Of a stretch of 64,000 bases of DNA, positions 23,231 to 36,084 are shown piece by piece (within the stretch, counting starts at the first letter, position 1; every line of letters begins with the position of its first letter). The stretch lies in assembly GCA_008360975.2 (NCBI GenBank), contig CM039189.1:14326056-14390055 (forward strand), written 5' to 3'. Position numbers and translations under genes: made by a program. A model generated the notes under the pieces. That model was not told the DNA's origin and ran no database searches. It saw only the letters and a list, made by a program, of their open reading frames with translations. The DNA is from Lichenostomus cassidix. Taxonomy: Eukaryota; Chordata; Aves; Passeriformes; Meliphagidae.

Positions 23231-26200
23231 GCACTTCATTGTTTCTCCTTTTTTTTGCCCTCCTGACCCATCAGTGGATGCTGTTTGTGATTGCTTATGC
23301 GGCTGCAGATACAGCTGAAGTGACTGGTTGTGTCAGCAAGATGCTATGTTCTGACATTTCCCAATTTTTACTGAAATCAAATAGCAGATAGAGCTCTGAT
23401 AACACCAGCATTATATGAAATTGAAAGCAGGGAATTTATCATATTATCTCTAACTAAGAATGGCAACAAATATTTGCCTTCAATTAATTTGTTAGATAGT
23501 AGTGACTTAGTTTGTGATCAAAATACAGAGCTTCTATAATATGGAGATGATAGTATAGATAGAACCCCCAAACTGTTTTGAAGAGTTGATACTTGCAGTT
23601 TTTATTGATTTATTTTACTGGTAGTAAAATCTAGCATCTACCATCTATCAAATACTGTGAATAGATGTAATGTGGAGTTTCTAGTTCCAGTCCAAACTAT
23701 AGTTTAACTGGCATGGAACCAGACATATTTATGCAACTGTGCTGCTTTTATTTTTGAGCTGTTTACAGGTTTGTCCACATGATACTCAGGGATTCAGAAG
23801 GATTTCTTTATAGAAGGCAAATTGGAAAAAAACCCAGATCTTAATTTTAAAGGTCTAGGTAGCATTTGGAGGGTGTTTAAATATGTGTGAATGTAGCATT
23901 TATTGGAAACACTGCATAATTTCCAGTGTTGTAACAGTATGAAATGTGATAAAACACCTTTCAGGATGAGTGATGGATTACGTTCTTAGTGTTATTGGTC
24001 AGGTATCTCTGTTCCTAGCTCTGAAGTCAAGAGCTTGCATGCAGCTGAGAAAATAATTACCAACTTGTTATAAAGTGCTCACTTTTTTTATGAAGAAATA
24101 CTGTTGGAGTGCTCTTTGCTTGGATTGGAGTTGTGACTCAGTTGAGCACCCTGAGGGATAAAAAAGTGGATACACTTTGTCCCTCTGGTTGCCTTTGCAG
24201 ATTTGTTGAACGATGGAGGAGTAGAGCAGCTTATACTTCTGTTCTTTTTTTTTTTTTAAATCTGAAAATATGGAAACACAGGCAATCACGATTGTAATGC
24301 CAAATGTGAGAGCAGTTGCACTGTTTTTTTATGTAACTGTTTTGTTAAAGTTAAGCAGTATTTTGCAGAATTTGGGTTTTTGTTTTTCTGGAGTCCAGAC
24401 CATAGCTCAATCCTTTCTCACTGGGTATTGAGGGTGTTTTTTACAAGAACATGTGTATCTGATGTTTACTGTAGCATCACCATGCTGTGTGCCTCCTGAG
24501 GTGTGGAGAAGGACCATGCTGGTCTGAGTTTAGAGAGACCCAGGCAAACCAACTGGGATATTGGAGAGCTTGGTGTCTGCCCAGCAGTACCCCTAGTGTG
24601 ATTGGAATTTGAACCTCTCTCAGACATTGTTAATGCAGGAGTAATGCACAACAAGCAGTTTGCTGTGTTAATGAGTGAGGTTATGCCCATCTCATGGCTT
24701 TATCAGAAGAATAGAGCCTTAATTTTTCAGGTGAAATCTTGTCATAAATGGAGCTGCTTGGCTTGGAGGGAAAAACATGGATCATCAGCTATGCTCATAG
24801 TATTTTAAATCTGCAGTTATTCTGCATTGCAAGCATGTTTCTCCACAATGAGAAGTACATGGTACGCATTTTACTTTAAAGTTGAAATCATTCAGTTTCT
24901 CTTACTTCTCTGAGTTTTAAAGAGGAGGAATAGGTAGAGAAGTTAAATGCACGCAACATATGGCTGAAATATCACATATACTAAAGATCTAAAAATCAAA
25001 GTTGGTGTCTCCATGACAACTGTAGCTGAGCCAAAGAGTTCTTTTCATAAAGACAGCAGTCATGCACAGCTAAAGTTCAGAGTCTGGGAACCTGACTCCT
25101 AGGATGCTTTTGGATCCACATATAGATCTACAGGGAGGTGCTATTTATGTTTGTATCCACTTGGAACTTAAGAGTGTCACTTGTTCCCAGCTTCTGCCTA
25201 CAAAACACACTGATGGGAGTAGAGTGTTTTTGTGAGATCTAATTGAGATGTCTGACATGTTGCAGATGGGAATAGCAAACTAAGAAGTAATACAACCTTG
25301 GCAAAGAGGAGTTTTAAATGGAAAATGGGAGGATTTCTATTTTTAATTTTGTGGGTAAGGGATGATGAGGGCTTTGACCTGCGGCTTTTGCTGATCTGAA
25401 TTGTTTGTATGAATACACATAACCAGACTCTTTCTGTGCAACGACTCCATGATCTTGATTACAGGAAATATTTGGGTATTCAACTTCTCAGCTCTAGTGC
25501 CACTATATAATGGTCGTGTCAGGTGGAAATTTAATTTTTTTCTCTCTGATGTTAATTGTTTATGTTATCACAGAATAGGAAAAGTGAATCTTGATCACAG
25601 ATAGTAAATATAATGAAAGTGAGTGAAACAATATCCTAACTGTGGTGAGTTCTGTTTAACCATAGGGTTGCATTGGTGTATTTATTGTGCTTAACTCCAG
25701 TTTAATTCAGATTTTGGATTGATACTGGAACAGAAATTTTATGAGATTAGTTACTATTTACCCTATTTTCAGTATCCAGACATAGAGATAAATAAAATGT
25801 GGATTAACCAAATCTGTCCGCAAGTAATTTTCCTTCATCCAGGCTACCCAGCAGAGAAGCTTTATTTTACCCTACTGAAGCAAATATTTCCAGTAATTTT
25901 TTTGGCTAGTCTCCAGTTTAATCTAAATATGTTTAGATTACCCGTTTTATAATTTAAAAGTAGATAAAAGCCCTATTACTTAAAAAGGGAGGATAATAAT
26001 GGTGCTATATGGTACCACACAGCCCCCCCCCCAATTAAAAAGTAAGACTTCTAATTCATGAAAACTCTTAAAAATGTAATTGAACTTTCAATAACCCCAT
26101 TACTGTAACTGGTTGCCATTACTTTGATTTGAATACTTCGAACCTTTTCTACTGGGACAGCCTGTATAATAATAGTGCTGTTCCTTTTTTCTGCTCTGGC

Positions 26201-29200
26201 TTCTCTATATTAGTGTATCTCAGTGGCAGTAATGGAGTTTGATCATCATATTTCTGGAATACTAATTCAAGAAAATTTAATCCCCTGGTGATAGGACTTA
26301 GCCTTTCCAAATGTGCTGTTATAAATCCACGTGAGAGCTGAGCTGCTGGTGGTTGGCAATCAATGTTAGCACAGAAGATGGAAGCAAAGTGTTTAGAAAT
26401 CCGGTGCCCCTTCTTCATAAAAGAGCTCTGATTCATATTCCCAGATGGATTTTGCTATCTTGGTTTAAGTGATTCTCTGCCTCTTGGGCTTGACCTTCCA
26501 ATCTGCCAAAGGTAGAGCTGCTTGGCACAGATGGTAGAAGGGACTTTGCACCAGCTCATGGTCCCATTTGCACTGGTATTCCTCAAGGTTTAACATGAAC
26601 TTTAGGCTGGAGCAGAAGCAGAGTCTCTTGGCTGAAAGAACAACACAGGACCATTATCACTGGGCTTTGGATTGGGTGCTCAGATATTTTGAGGCAATTC
26701 CACTACAGACTGTGTCACAGTCAGGGCATGGGCTTGTAAAGTGTTTGATTAGGTTTCACTAGTCAGGAACTTCCAAATACAATATGAATTCATAAATAAA
26801 GATTTATTAATAAAACCACAGGAAAATCATTAAAAATACTAGCAAAGCCTAGCAACAGTTTTTTTCTGCTTTCCACAACTTGAAAAAGCTTTGTGGACAG
26901 AGCCACTTAACCCTGTTTTTAATTTCAGTGCTTTGTGTTAGCAATGAGGGCACCCTCTTCATTTAATACATAGTAGGTGAACATTGCAGTAAAAGTTCTA
27001 AGTTGGCTTTTTAAGTGATGTTGCTTTTGGGGACATAATTGAAAATGGATCTGTATTTCCTGACAAATGGGTTTATGGTTAAATTTTTTGTTATTACTTG
27101 AAATAACCAAATATACTTTAACTTCTGTCATTGAAGTCTTGGCTCATGCATCAGGTTTTGAAATCAAATTTTGTAGATGGCACTCTTGGAAAAAGTGCCA
27201 CCCAAATGAAACATTTTTCTTCTGGTTTCTCAAGTGCTACAAATGTATCACAGGCTGAACATAAATGTCACCGAAGCAGAATTCTTAAATACCATTTTCA
27301 GAAGCAGTACAGTGGAAAATATAATCTTTCACTTCAATTTTTCTTTACCTCTAAGCCCAGGTGAAATTCCTCAATTTCTATAAAGTATATAAGACCCCAT
27401 CACAGCATAGTTGCAGATTTTTTGAGCAATGCAGGGTTTTGGATTGTGCAGGCTTCATCATCTATCACAATTCTGCAGATATTTGTATAAAAGAGCTAAT
27501 TTTTTTCTGTTCTTTGTTTTCATTTTTGCTAGAATTCAAAATGGGCTTTTCATGACTGGTTTCCCAGATTCCATTTTACAAATCAAAAGTCTTTTGAGAA
27601 TAGCTTATGATATTTTGTTTTAGCAAAGAATATATAATTGATAAACATCCATTGAAAGTATTCTTTAAACATAGAATATAAATGTCTCTGTTAAATGGTT
27701 ATACATTGATTAGTAAGAGACAAATCCTATCTTACCCAGCCTAATTCACAAGTCAAAGGGGTTGCTAAGAGAGAAGTTATTGCCATTGACAAAACTGTTA
27801 GCATTAGATTTAACTACTGAAAGCATAGATAGGCCTGAGTTATTGTGTTGAGTTGATCCTTCTATCCCTGAGGTTCTGTATATGCAACATTTTCCCTTTT
27901 CTGAGATGTTTGTCTACAAATGGCTATTCCGGCATATCAGATTGTCTCCCTTTATGTATCCCATTCCCCTTTGTGCCTGTAAGACTTCCATGCCCTCGTA
28001 TTATTTTTGTGGGGGGTTTTTTTGAGGGGAGGGCATGTTTGGGGGTGGTTGGGTTTTTTTAATTGTGGAAATACAACTGTTTAACAGCTCCAGTGTTCAA
28101 TTATAATTTCTTTCAGACATTCCAAAGAGTGATTTTTGCCTGTGGGGGAATGTGAATGAGAACAGCTCTTAAACCTTCCACATTCTCATTCAGGGTGTTA
28201 GTAAACACATGAGGAATCATTTTACAAATCTATATCTTTGTAATCAGCATTACTGAAGTCTGACCAAAATACTTAAAATCAAACTATATTTTTGTTCATT
28301 AGAGGTTTAAAGGTGCAGGACATTTGGATTCCAAACTTGCATTTTTCATTATAAACTGAAAGATAAAGGGAATACAAAAGCTTTCTCTTCCATAGTTTTA
28401 AACTGTAATACAAATGTATTTTTTGGTTATCTAAGTAGATGCAACTTAAAATCCTATTTAGAACTGATGTTCACACAGCAGGCTGCTGGTATTGATGTAG
28501 TTCTGCTGACCACCACATTGTACAGTGAGATCATGGTGCTAGGTATGTTACTACTAGGGACAGAATATTTTTTATAATGTGGAAATTTATATTTACAAGA
28601 ATTTTAAAGTCTATCAAGCTTCACTTCTGAGCAGAAATCTGCTGATAATCTGATTCATTAATTTTAAAGCAAGTCAAGGTTAGGTGAATCATTGAAAAAT
28701 AAATTACTAAACCACAGACTTTAGTAGTGAATGGTACATGTTGATGTAAGTTGGCTGAAAAAAAAATGTTGTAATGTTTGGCTTTTTGCTAAAAAGAATC
28801 CTTTATACAGATGTAGGTTAACTGCTTCATTATTGCCTGCTATAATCAGTAAAAGCTTGCCAGTTCTATTTTGGAATTTGGAAGTCTGAATGGGACAGAT
28901 ACTTTGAAATGTCTTAAAATACTTATATTATCTATTGCTGATTTTAAATAGCAATTTGATCTTGGCAAGATTAGCCTGGGGCTTCCTCTAGCTGAGTTTG
29001 AATAATGAAGTATTTAATGCAGTGACAAGCTGTGAGGTTTCTAACAATGGTCTGGGTCAATCAAGATCAACTTTATGCTTTGTGAGTTGTTTTTTAGTGG
29101 TCGTCACCATCTAAATAATGCACTGACTTGACCATTCCCTTATGCCACCTGAGTTTATGTCCTGGTGGAGAACACTGAATGAAGCTTCCAACTTTCTGGG

Positions 29201-29225
29201 CAAAGACCCAAAACTACTACTGCTT
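23231..29225 (+). other. HS2ST1: Intronic unique sequence
   Basis: About 6 kb with no recognised gene or dated repeat. It includes a C11 run near 26022-26032, a perfect palindrome TTTATTAATAAA at 26803-26814, G/T-rich tracts at 28007-28059, and an inverted repeat at 28153-28192. Confidence 0.5.
28153..28192. repeat. Inverted repeat (10-bp arms, 20-nt loop)
   Basis: TGAATGAGAA at 28153-28162 pairs perfectly with TTCTCATTCA at 28183-28192. It could form a hairpin in the pre-mRNA. The stem is too short for a typical microRNA precursor. Confidence 0.6.
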
Positions 29226-29353
29226 TGAAGGCATGTTGGATGGAGCTTTGAGCAACATGGTGTAGTGGAAGCTGTCCCTGTCCATGGAAGGGGATAGTAC
29301 CTAAATAATTGTTAAGGTCCCTTCCAACCCAAACTTTTCTATTATTCTGTGAT
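29226..29353 (+). mobile_element. CR1 LINE 3' end
   Basis: About 130 bp of CR1 in forward orientation, starting GGCATGTTGGATGGAGC, with GCTGTCCCTGTCCATGG and GTCCCTTCCAACCCAAAC, and ending TTCTATTATTCTGTGAT. Truncated and dead. It lies 1.2 kb from an inverted copy at 30533. Confidence 0.93.
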
Positions 29354-30532
29354 ATTAGTTAAACCATTGAAATGAATTGCTCTATGTGTAATGTTGGGAT
29401 GACTTAAGAACACATTGTGCTATGACATAGGATCCCCTTTATAAAAAATGTAGGGCTGCATAGCTCTGGTATTATGTTGTATCAGTTTAAATAAGGGCTG
29501 TCCAAGGAAGAAACAGGAGAAAGGGGTGAAGTGCAGATGAACACAGTTCATCTGAGGAGCTTTAAAGCCTTCCTTGACTAGTCTAGAATGTGGTTTTAAT
29601 TGTGAGCAAAGAACAAATACTTATTAATAGTAATTGGAAAGGAGGATATTGCAAATTAGTTACCCTGAAAACTCTCTGCCAGATTATTTCCCCCTTCCTT
29701 TTCAAAGCACAAGTTGAAAATATGAAGTGTGCTTTTCAGATTTCATGCTATTCTATTGTATCTGACTTGATGTCATAAATATTTTTAATTTCTGTTTTAA
29801 GACTTCACAAATCTGTGGTTTCAGAAGCAAAGAGATGAGGAAAAATAGAGACTTAAGTCTGCCTGTATACCAGGCCAACTTACTAACAAAAGAAATTTTG
29901 TGTGTTTGTTACTACTAAAAAACCCAACCTAATTCATCCTCTCATGTCCACTTTTGTTGTTACATTTCTGGCTATTAAAGTATGTACCTTACACAGTAAG
30001 TTTGTGCTTATTTTAATTTATAAGATATCATAGTAATGATCTAGACAGTGTCTCCATTCTCAGAGTCATGTATATTTGAAATAATCTTCTATAGTAAGGC
30101 ATTAATGTGCACTCATGACTCCTGCTTTTTGGTGATACTCTCACTAAAATATAAGTGTAACTTGCATTACCTGTGGAATATTGCATAACATTTGCGTAAA
30201 CATACATTTACCAAATTGTACCAAGAGGGAAAACGCAACATAATCATATCGTAATTGCATAATCAATTCACTGTGATTATATTTTCTCCCTCGATGCAAT
30301 TTAGTAAATGGGAGTTTGGGTGAATATGAAACAGAATTTTTTGCTTACTGTGATGTGTTCAGTTAGTTTTGGGTGGCTTTTTGACTTTATAAATTGTGAG
30401 AAATACCTTTTTAACTTAATTCAGTTCAGAACATATTTTCCTAATGACCTTTTCAGATTAAGCAGGTATTTTCATGGAGATCAGATCTGTTTCTGATGGT
30501 TTAAGTGTCTAGATTGTCCATTGTCCTACATG

Positions 30533-31060
30533 TCATAGAATTATAGAATCACAGAATGTTTTGAGTTGGAAGGGACCTCAAAGATCATCCAATTCCAACC
30601 CTCCTGCCATGGACAGGGTCATCTTTCTCTAGACCAGGTTGCTAAGATCCCCATCCAACCTGGCCTGGAACGCTGCCAGCAATGGAGGATCCACCTCTTC
30701 TCTGGGTAACCTCTTCTGGTGTCTCACCACCCTTACAGTAAAGAATGTCTTCTTGATAGCTAATCTAAACTTACTCTCAGTTTGAAGCCATTCCCCCTTG
30801 TCCTGTGACTACATGTCCTTGTAAAAAGTCTCTATCTGTCTTTTCTGTAGGCCCTCTTCATGTGCTGGATGGCCATAACTAGGTCACCCTGAAGCCTTTT
30901 TTTCTCCAGGCTGAGCAATCCCTACGCTCAGCCTTTCCTCATAGCAGTGGTGCTCCATCCCTCTGATCATTTTGGTGGCCTCCTCTGGACAGGCTCCAGC
31001 AGGTTGATGTCCTTCCTGTGCTGGGGATCCCAGAGCTAAACATAACACTCCAGGTGGAAC
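30533..31060 (-). mobile_element. CR1 LINE 3' fragment
   Basis: About 530 bp of CR1 in reverse orientation, the longest recent copy in the window. It opens with the tail (ATAGAATTATAGAATCACAG) and runs through TTGGAAGGGACCTCAAAGAT, ATCCAACCTGGCCTGGAACG, TTTCTCCAGGCTGAGCAATC and CCTCCTCTGGACAGGCTCCA to about ACACTCCAGGTGG. The GACAGGCTCCAGCAGG end is typical of CR1 subfamilies. No intact reverse transcriptase frame. Confidence 0.94.
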
Positions 31061-33370
31061 TACTGCCAGCTCTTGGAGGTTACTCCAGGTGAGAGTAACC
31101 AGAAGAGTGTGGAAAGATTCCTTAATGTAAAGCTTTTCTGCCGTTAGTATTAGGTTGATTATTCAACATTTCTAACATTCCTTTACAGTAACAAGTGATG
31201 TAGCAAGGCTTTGAGTAAAAAAAGGCAACAAAAGAAAAGGAGTTTTATATCTGAAAGTTACCGTTGGTGTGTAGTGGAAAAACTATTTCCTATTTTAATA
31301 CAAAATAAACACAAGAAAAATAGCTTAAATATTGGGAGTAGTAGTTTAACAAAAAGGTACTTGTCAGATGGATTCTGTAAGTGTAGCTTAAATCTCAGTG
31401 TAATTTTCTTAGTTGTGCATGACATAGCTTAGTGTTAAGAAATATGGAGTATTACTGGCTATAATCGTGATTACTACACACTGTAATGTATTTAGGATTT
31501 TGCGGTGTGTTTGTATAGGATAGAGCATATTTTCTAGTTGCAGTTACTGTTACAGGGATAGATGTTCTTATGTGAGCAACTAGCCAAAAAAGCTAGCACC
31601 TTGTCATGGAAGTGTTTTTTTTTCTGTTTCAATGAGGTGTAATGATGTGGAGGCAGAGGAGAGAAAGTAATAGATATGTAGGTACCACAGGTGCCTTATA
31701 AATTAACTAGATGCTATTTACTTTGAACTGTATTGCTATTTTAAATTTTCAGTTTTCACACAGGGTAAGGTTCTAGATCTTTGTCAGTAGGTGTCACTGA
31801 GAAGCTCTGCCATTAAAAGCAGAATACAAAGTCTGCTGAATATGGAGTAAATCACAAGACAGCCATAGCTTTACAGCTCTGATAAAGAAAATGGGGAATG
31901 CGAACTCTGCCCTGAGAAGGGTAATGGCTAAATACATAAGATCAATAGCCATGCTCAGAAGGGATGGATGAGTACTGAAAAGATGCAGTCTTCTTTAAGC
32001 AAGGACACACATTGCTTCTTTTCATGCCCTTTGACTTTTTTTATCAGTCTGAGATTCCTAGCCAGGATTTTTTGAACTGTAAGACTAAATAGTGCTTAGG
32101 CAGCTAATGGAGAAGGCCTGGGTCTCTGGATCTAGCTGGGCTTAAAGAACATGCTGCTGCTGCCCAGCTGGGGGTTGCTGCCCTTGCTGTTTTGCTTTGA
32201 CAGAAAGGGATTATGTACATGCTTTCTCATCTGCTTTAGGCTTGTAGTTTAATCATCTGATAAAGACTGGTAAGAGCTAACTCACCTGACTTTGCTTAAG
32301 GCTGTTTGTAAACCTTAAACATGATTTTTCCAGAGGAGAAGTGAGTAACAGCTGATAGAGGTCAGCAGTCAAGAACTACAAGATACAGGGTTTTTTAGTT
32401 GACTATGAGTTTAGGACCCAAGGAAAATTTCTATGGAAATAACTGGCTGCAAATTACAGTTGGGCAGATATGATCTGATGAGTTTCTTCATTAAAAAGGA
32501 GTTATGTAATTTCTCAAGTCTAGTTTTCTCTTCAGTGAGTCAGCAGGTGCTGACTGACAAGTTTAACAGAGAAAGGCATAGCACTTCTGAGTGTTATATT
32601 TGTGAATTTTGACCTTGCTTATTACATAAGCAATATTTATGACAAGAAATTAGTGGTTTTGTTTGTTTTGAACATCAAACATCAGTCTCTGCTTTGTTAG
32701 TGATGGACAAAATGATACTGATTTTACTAGCAAACTTTAATTTTTGTACAGTGTGTTCCTAAAAAGGTCTTAACACATTTTTTTGTGTCGTTACTGGCAT
32801 TATTTGATGCACAGGATATGTGAATATCTTCATCATACAAGGTTGAATAAAAGTAGTACCCCTGAAAAAAGTGAAAAATAAAGCCCAGAAATTTAAGATT
32901 TCCAGTAACAAATGATTTAAAATGTGACTAGTCTTGTACAAGTGAGTGGAAATACATGCTTAACTATCTTGTTGAACTGGAAACTGAGCCATCCGCAGTA
33001 TCATCAGCTAGTACTGGATTAGATGTTTATCTCACTTAGATACAGAGGTCTAAGAATTAAACTCCTGGGGTGTATTGGTGAATGTATTGTCTAACTAGGC
33101 TCTCCTCCCTTTCTGGAAAATTAAGCAAAGCTTTTTTGCTCTTAGGATAAATATAGCTTGCAAAATTCCTTTAACTATATGTTATTGGTTTAGAAGTAAT
33201 GCTACAAACAATGCTACATTCTTGAAATGCAGAAATAAAATTTGCTTACTTTTCCATTAAAATGTTTGTCGCTTATGTAATGATATAGTTGTTAGGTTTT
33301 AGTAACGTTTTTCCCTGAAAGTTGAGTCATATGACACTAAAAAGTACAAGAATTTTATTTTAAAACATGG

Positions 33371-33441
33371 TTTTGTTTTTTGTTTGATTTTTTTTTGGGG
33401 GGGGGTGGGGGCAGTTGTTGGGTTTGGTTTGGTTTGGTTTT
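33371..33441 (+). repeat. T/G-rich low-complexity tract with G9 run and (TTTGG)n
   Basis: A T9 run joins a G9 run (33388-33405), then TGGGGG and a (TTTGG)n repeat to 33441. Several G tracts lie on the sense strand. Confidence 0.85.
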
Positions 33442-36062
33442 AATTAGTTTTGTTAAGACATCTTAACTTGATTATGTTTGGTTTTCAGGTATTCAGTAAG
33501 TTATATTTAATGTTACAGTGAGGGAGAAGGGGGTTTGAGAAGAATGAAAAGCAGGCTAAGATCCAGACATATTATTTATTCATTCCTCAATGTTCTAGAT
33601 GTCTTAGGGATGTTCTTTGACATGCATTATTTCTGGCAGCAATGCTGACTTAGACAGACCCCGCTACTCCTTCCCTTGGTGCTTGTTCCAAATCTGTATA
33701 ATCTTTGTGGGATACAGAGGTAAAGTGAATCAGAGCCTTGTTTTACCGTGTAGCAAAACTGGTACTCATAGGTATAAGGACTGAAAGAGCAGTGAAGAAT
33801 GTTCATATTGCATAAATACCTGTGTATTGGTGGTTGTTTTTTTCTGTTTCACTCTTTTATTTCTCTGAAAATAGATACTTGGACATAGAAGCTGGTTGCT
33901 GAGGTACTGCTGCTGGACATTGGAACAGGAAATTACAAAGTTGATCTCACAGTAGGGGTAGCAGGAAGAAGAGAAAAAAATATACCCTGAAAGTAACTGA
34001 AGTATGTATGCTCTGTGAGATCAGATTCCCCCTCACCACTCTGTCTAATTGAACTGCTTAGGAGAGCATGGTTGAAGGTGTGTATGGTATAGGTGTTCTG
34101 GTGAAGAGTAAAGAGTTGTAGGTAGAGGGAATAGAAAAGTAACAAGGACTGATGTTTATCTCTAGCTGTCCTTTGTCTGAAGTTGTCATGTTGTTAGTCA
34201 CTGGATTCAAGACCTCATGAAAGTTGGAAGATTACAGTTCAGGACTCAGGAAAAAGCCTTAATTGATTAGCTATGTTTTCACTTCAATATTGAATATGGG
34301 TTATTCCATAGTCCCTGTTACATCATCCATGGAATGGTTTCATACATGTCACTGGATTATCCCACTCTTCTGTGGGAAGTCTGTAGAGATGCTCTACGGA
34401 AACTTTTTTATCTGGTTATTTGATGAACATTCTTTCTCTTCCCAGTGTCTAAAGAAGATAGGGAGTTGCAAAACTGGCTGATATGCACTTCAGTTTCACT
34501 AAGGACAGTGATGGTTTTGGGTAAAAGATGCAGGGGTTTTAGGAGTTAGTTGGGCTGCTGAATTGGAGGCAAAAGGCCTTCAGTTGGAAAGGTGCACTGC
34601 AGTCTGAGTTGTGAGAGATTTACTGCTTGTTCTTTGGATAGCCTGAGTAACTAGGAAAATATATTTGCTTCCAGCTGGCCAAGTGATTGCAGCTTTTCTT
34701 TGAGGATGTGAACAAAACTGCAGGCATCCATCTTTGTCATCTTTAGACTTGATTACTATAGCACACCTTTTCTTTACATACTTTATGCCTGACATTTTGC
34801 TCTGATCAGCATTTTCAAGTGAAACTGCTTCTAATTGGGCTTGCTAGACTAACATGCTCTGTATTTTGCATTATTTACAAGTTTTCTCTTGGAATTGCTT
34901 TGTGTTTGATTATCTGACATTTCATATACCCAAAGACTGACTTTATGGGGCAAATATTTTGAAATATATCTGGGCACACTAGCAGCCAATTCAATTCATG
35001 AGAGCCTGAATCTTACTGTTTGTAAGTCTTGATACATGGACCTGATCTGTCTTTGTGGATTCATAATATTTTTTGCCACTTTGCTTATTGAGATCTCTTC
35101 TATCTTGTATTTTTCTAGTTTGAACATTGTTTCTTTTGTTCTTGCTTTTTTTGCATCATGCAACTGATAGTCTCTTGCAGTTACTTATGATTGGAATTGT
35201 ACTATTTTTAAGCCTCTGAAAGTGTTTGAAGTCCTGCACTTCTTAATAACTAAACCTTCAGTTTTACAGCAGTAAAAATAGAGCAGTATAGGGATTGTAT
35301 CTGATGCTGCTTGCATTGCTTAATATTATATTCATGGATTCTTTATGCACACTTGCTTTCACCACCACATATGTTCCCCACCCCACACCCAAGACCCTCA
35401 AATCAGGTGTCAGTTTTTTTTCAAGCTGTAAAATTTTGTAAGTTTATGGATACTGTGACTTCCAGTAGAAGAAAACAGCCAATTTAACTGTTGATACTTT
35501 GAGTAGCACTTCCTTACATACGTAACCTGAAATACCTTTACAGCTGTAGCACTTTAAAAGGAAGTTGAAGAGTATAAACAGTGTCTGAGGAAATAAATAA
35601 ATAGCTTGCCAAATAGTCTGCTTTATTTATGGCCTGACAGCTTACTTGTGCAGTTGGACATACAGATTTAGACAAGCGTATTTGAGGAGGTACTTTAGAA
35701 ATATTTCTCCACACTGGCTCTATAGAAAACCCATTGACCTGTAAAAGGATGCTGCCGAGTGCTGTAAGTTCTTCTGGATAGTAAATGTATTTTGTTATTC
35801 ATTACTGGCCCTAGTGATCCTGAAGGTGTTTTAATGTGTACTTCACTTAACTCAGGTTATTCTCTGTGCCTGCTGTCAAATGCTATTTAGTTTTCATCTA
35901 TTTAGAGTAATGGTTGCAAAGAATTGCCCTCAACATTTGGTTACAAGAATGGAGATTCAAAAATTCTGAAAATAACCTGATGCAAGTAGTGTCCACATTT
36001 GTAGGGCAGTCCTTTTGGTTTAATTTTCACCTTTAATATGCTAGTAATGGGAATGTCCCTGA

Positions 36063-36084
36063 CCTTTACCTTTACCTTTACCTT
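36063..36084. repeat. (CCTTTA)n short tandem repeat
   Basis: Between three and four copies of the hexamer CCTTTA. It is not the vertebrate telomere repeat. Confidence 0.8.

Noticed and set aside
26762..26880. Possible LTR fragment with repeated AATAAA and a 12-bp palindrome.
   Set aside because: No TG...CA ends, TATA box or matching flank; the AATAAA copies are expected in AT-rich sequence.
36063..36084. Interstitial telomere repeat.
   Set aside because: The unit is CCTTTA, not CCCTAA, and has only a few copies.
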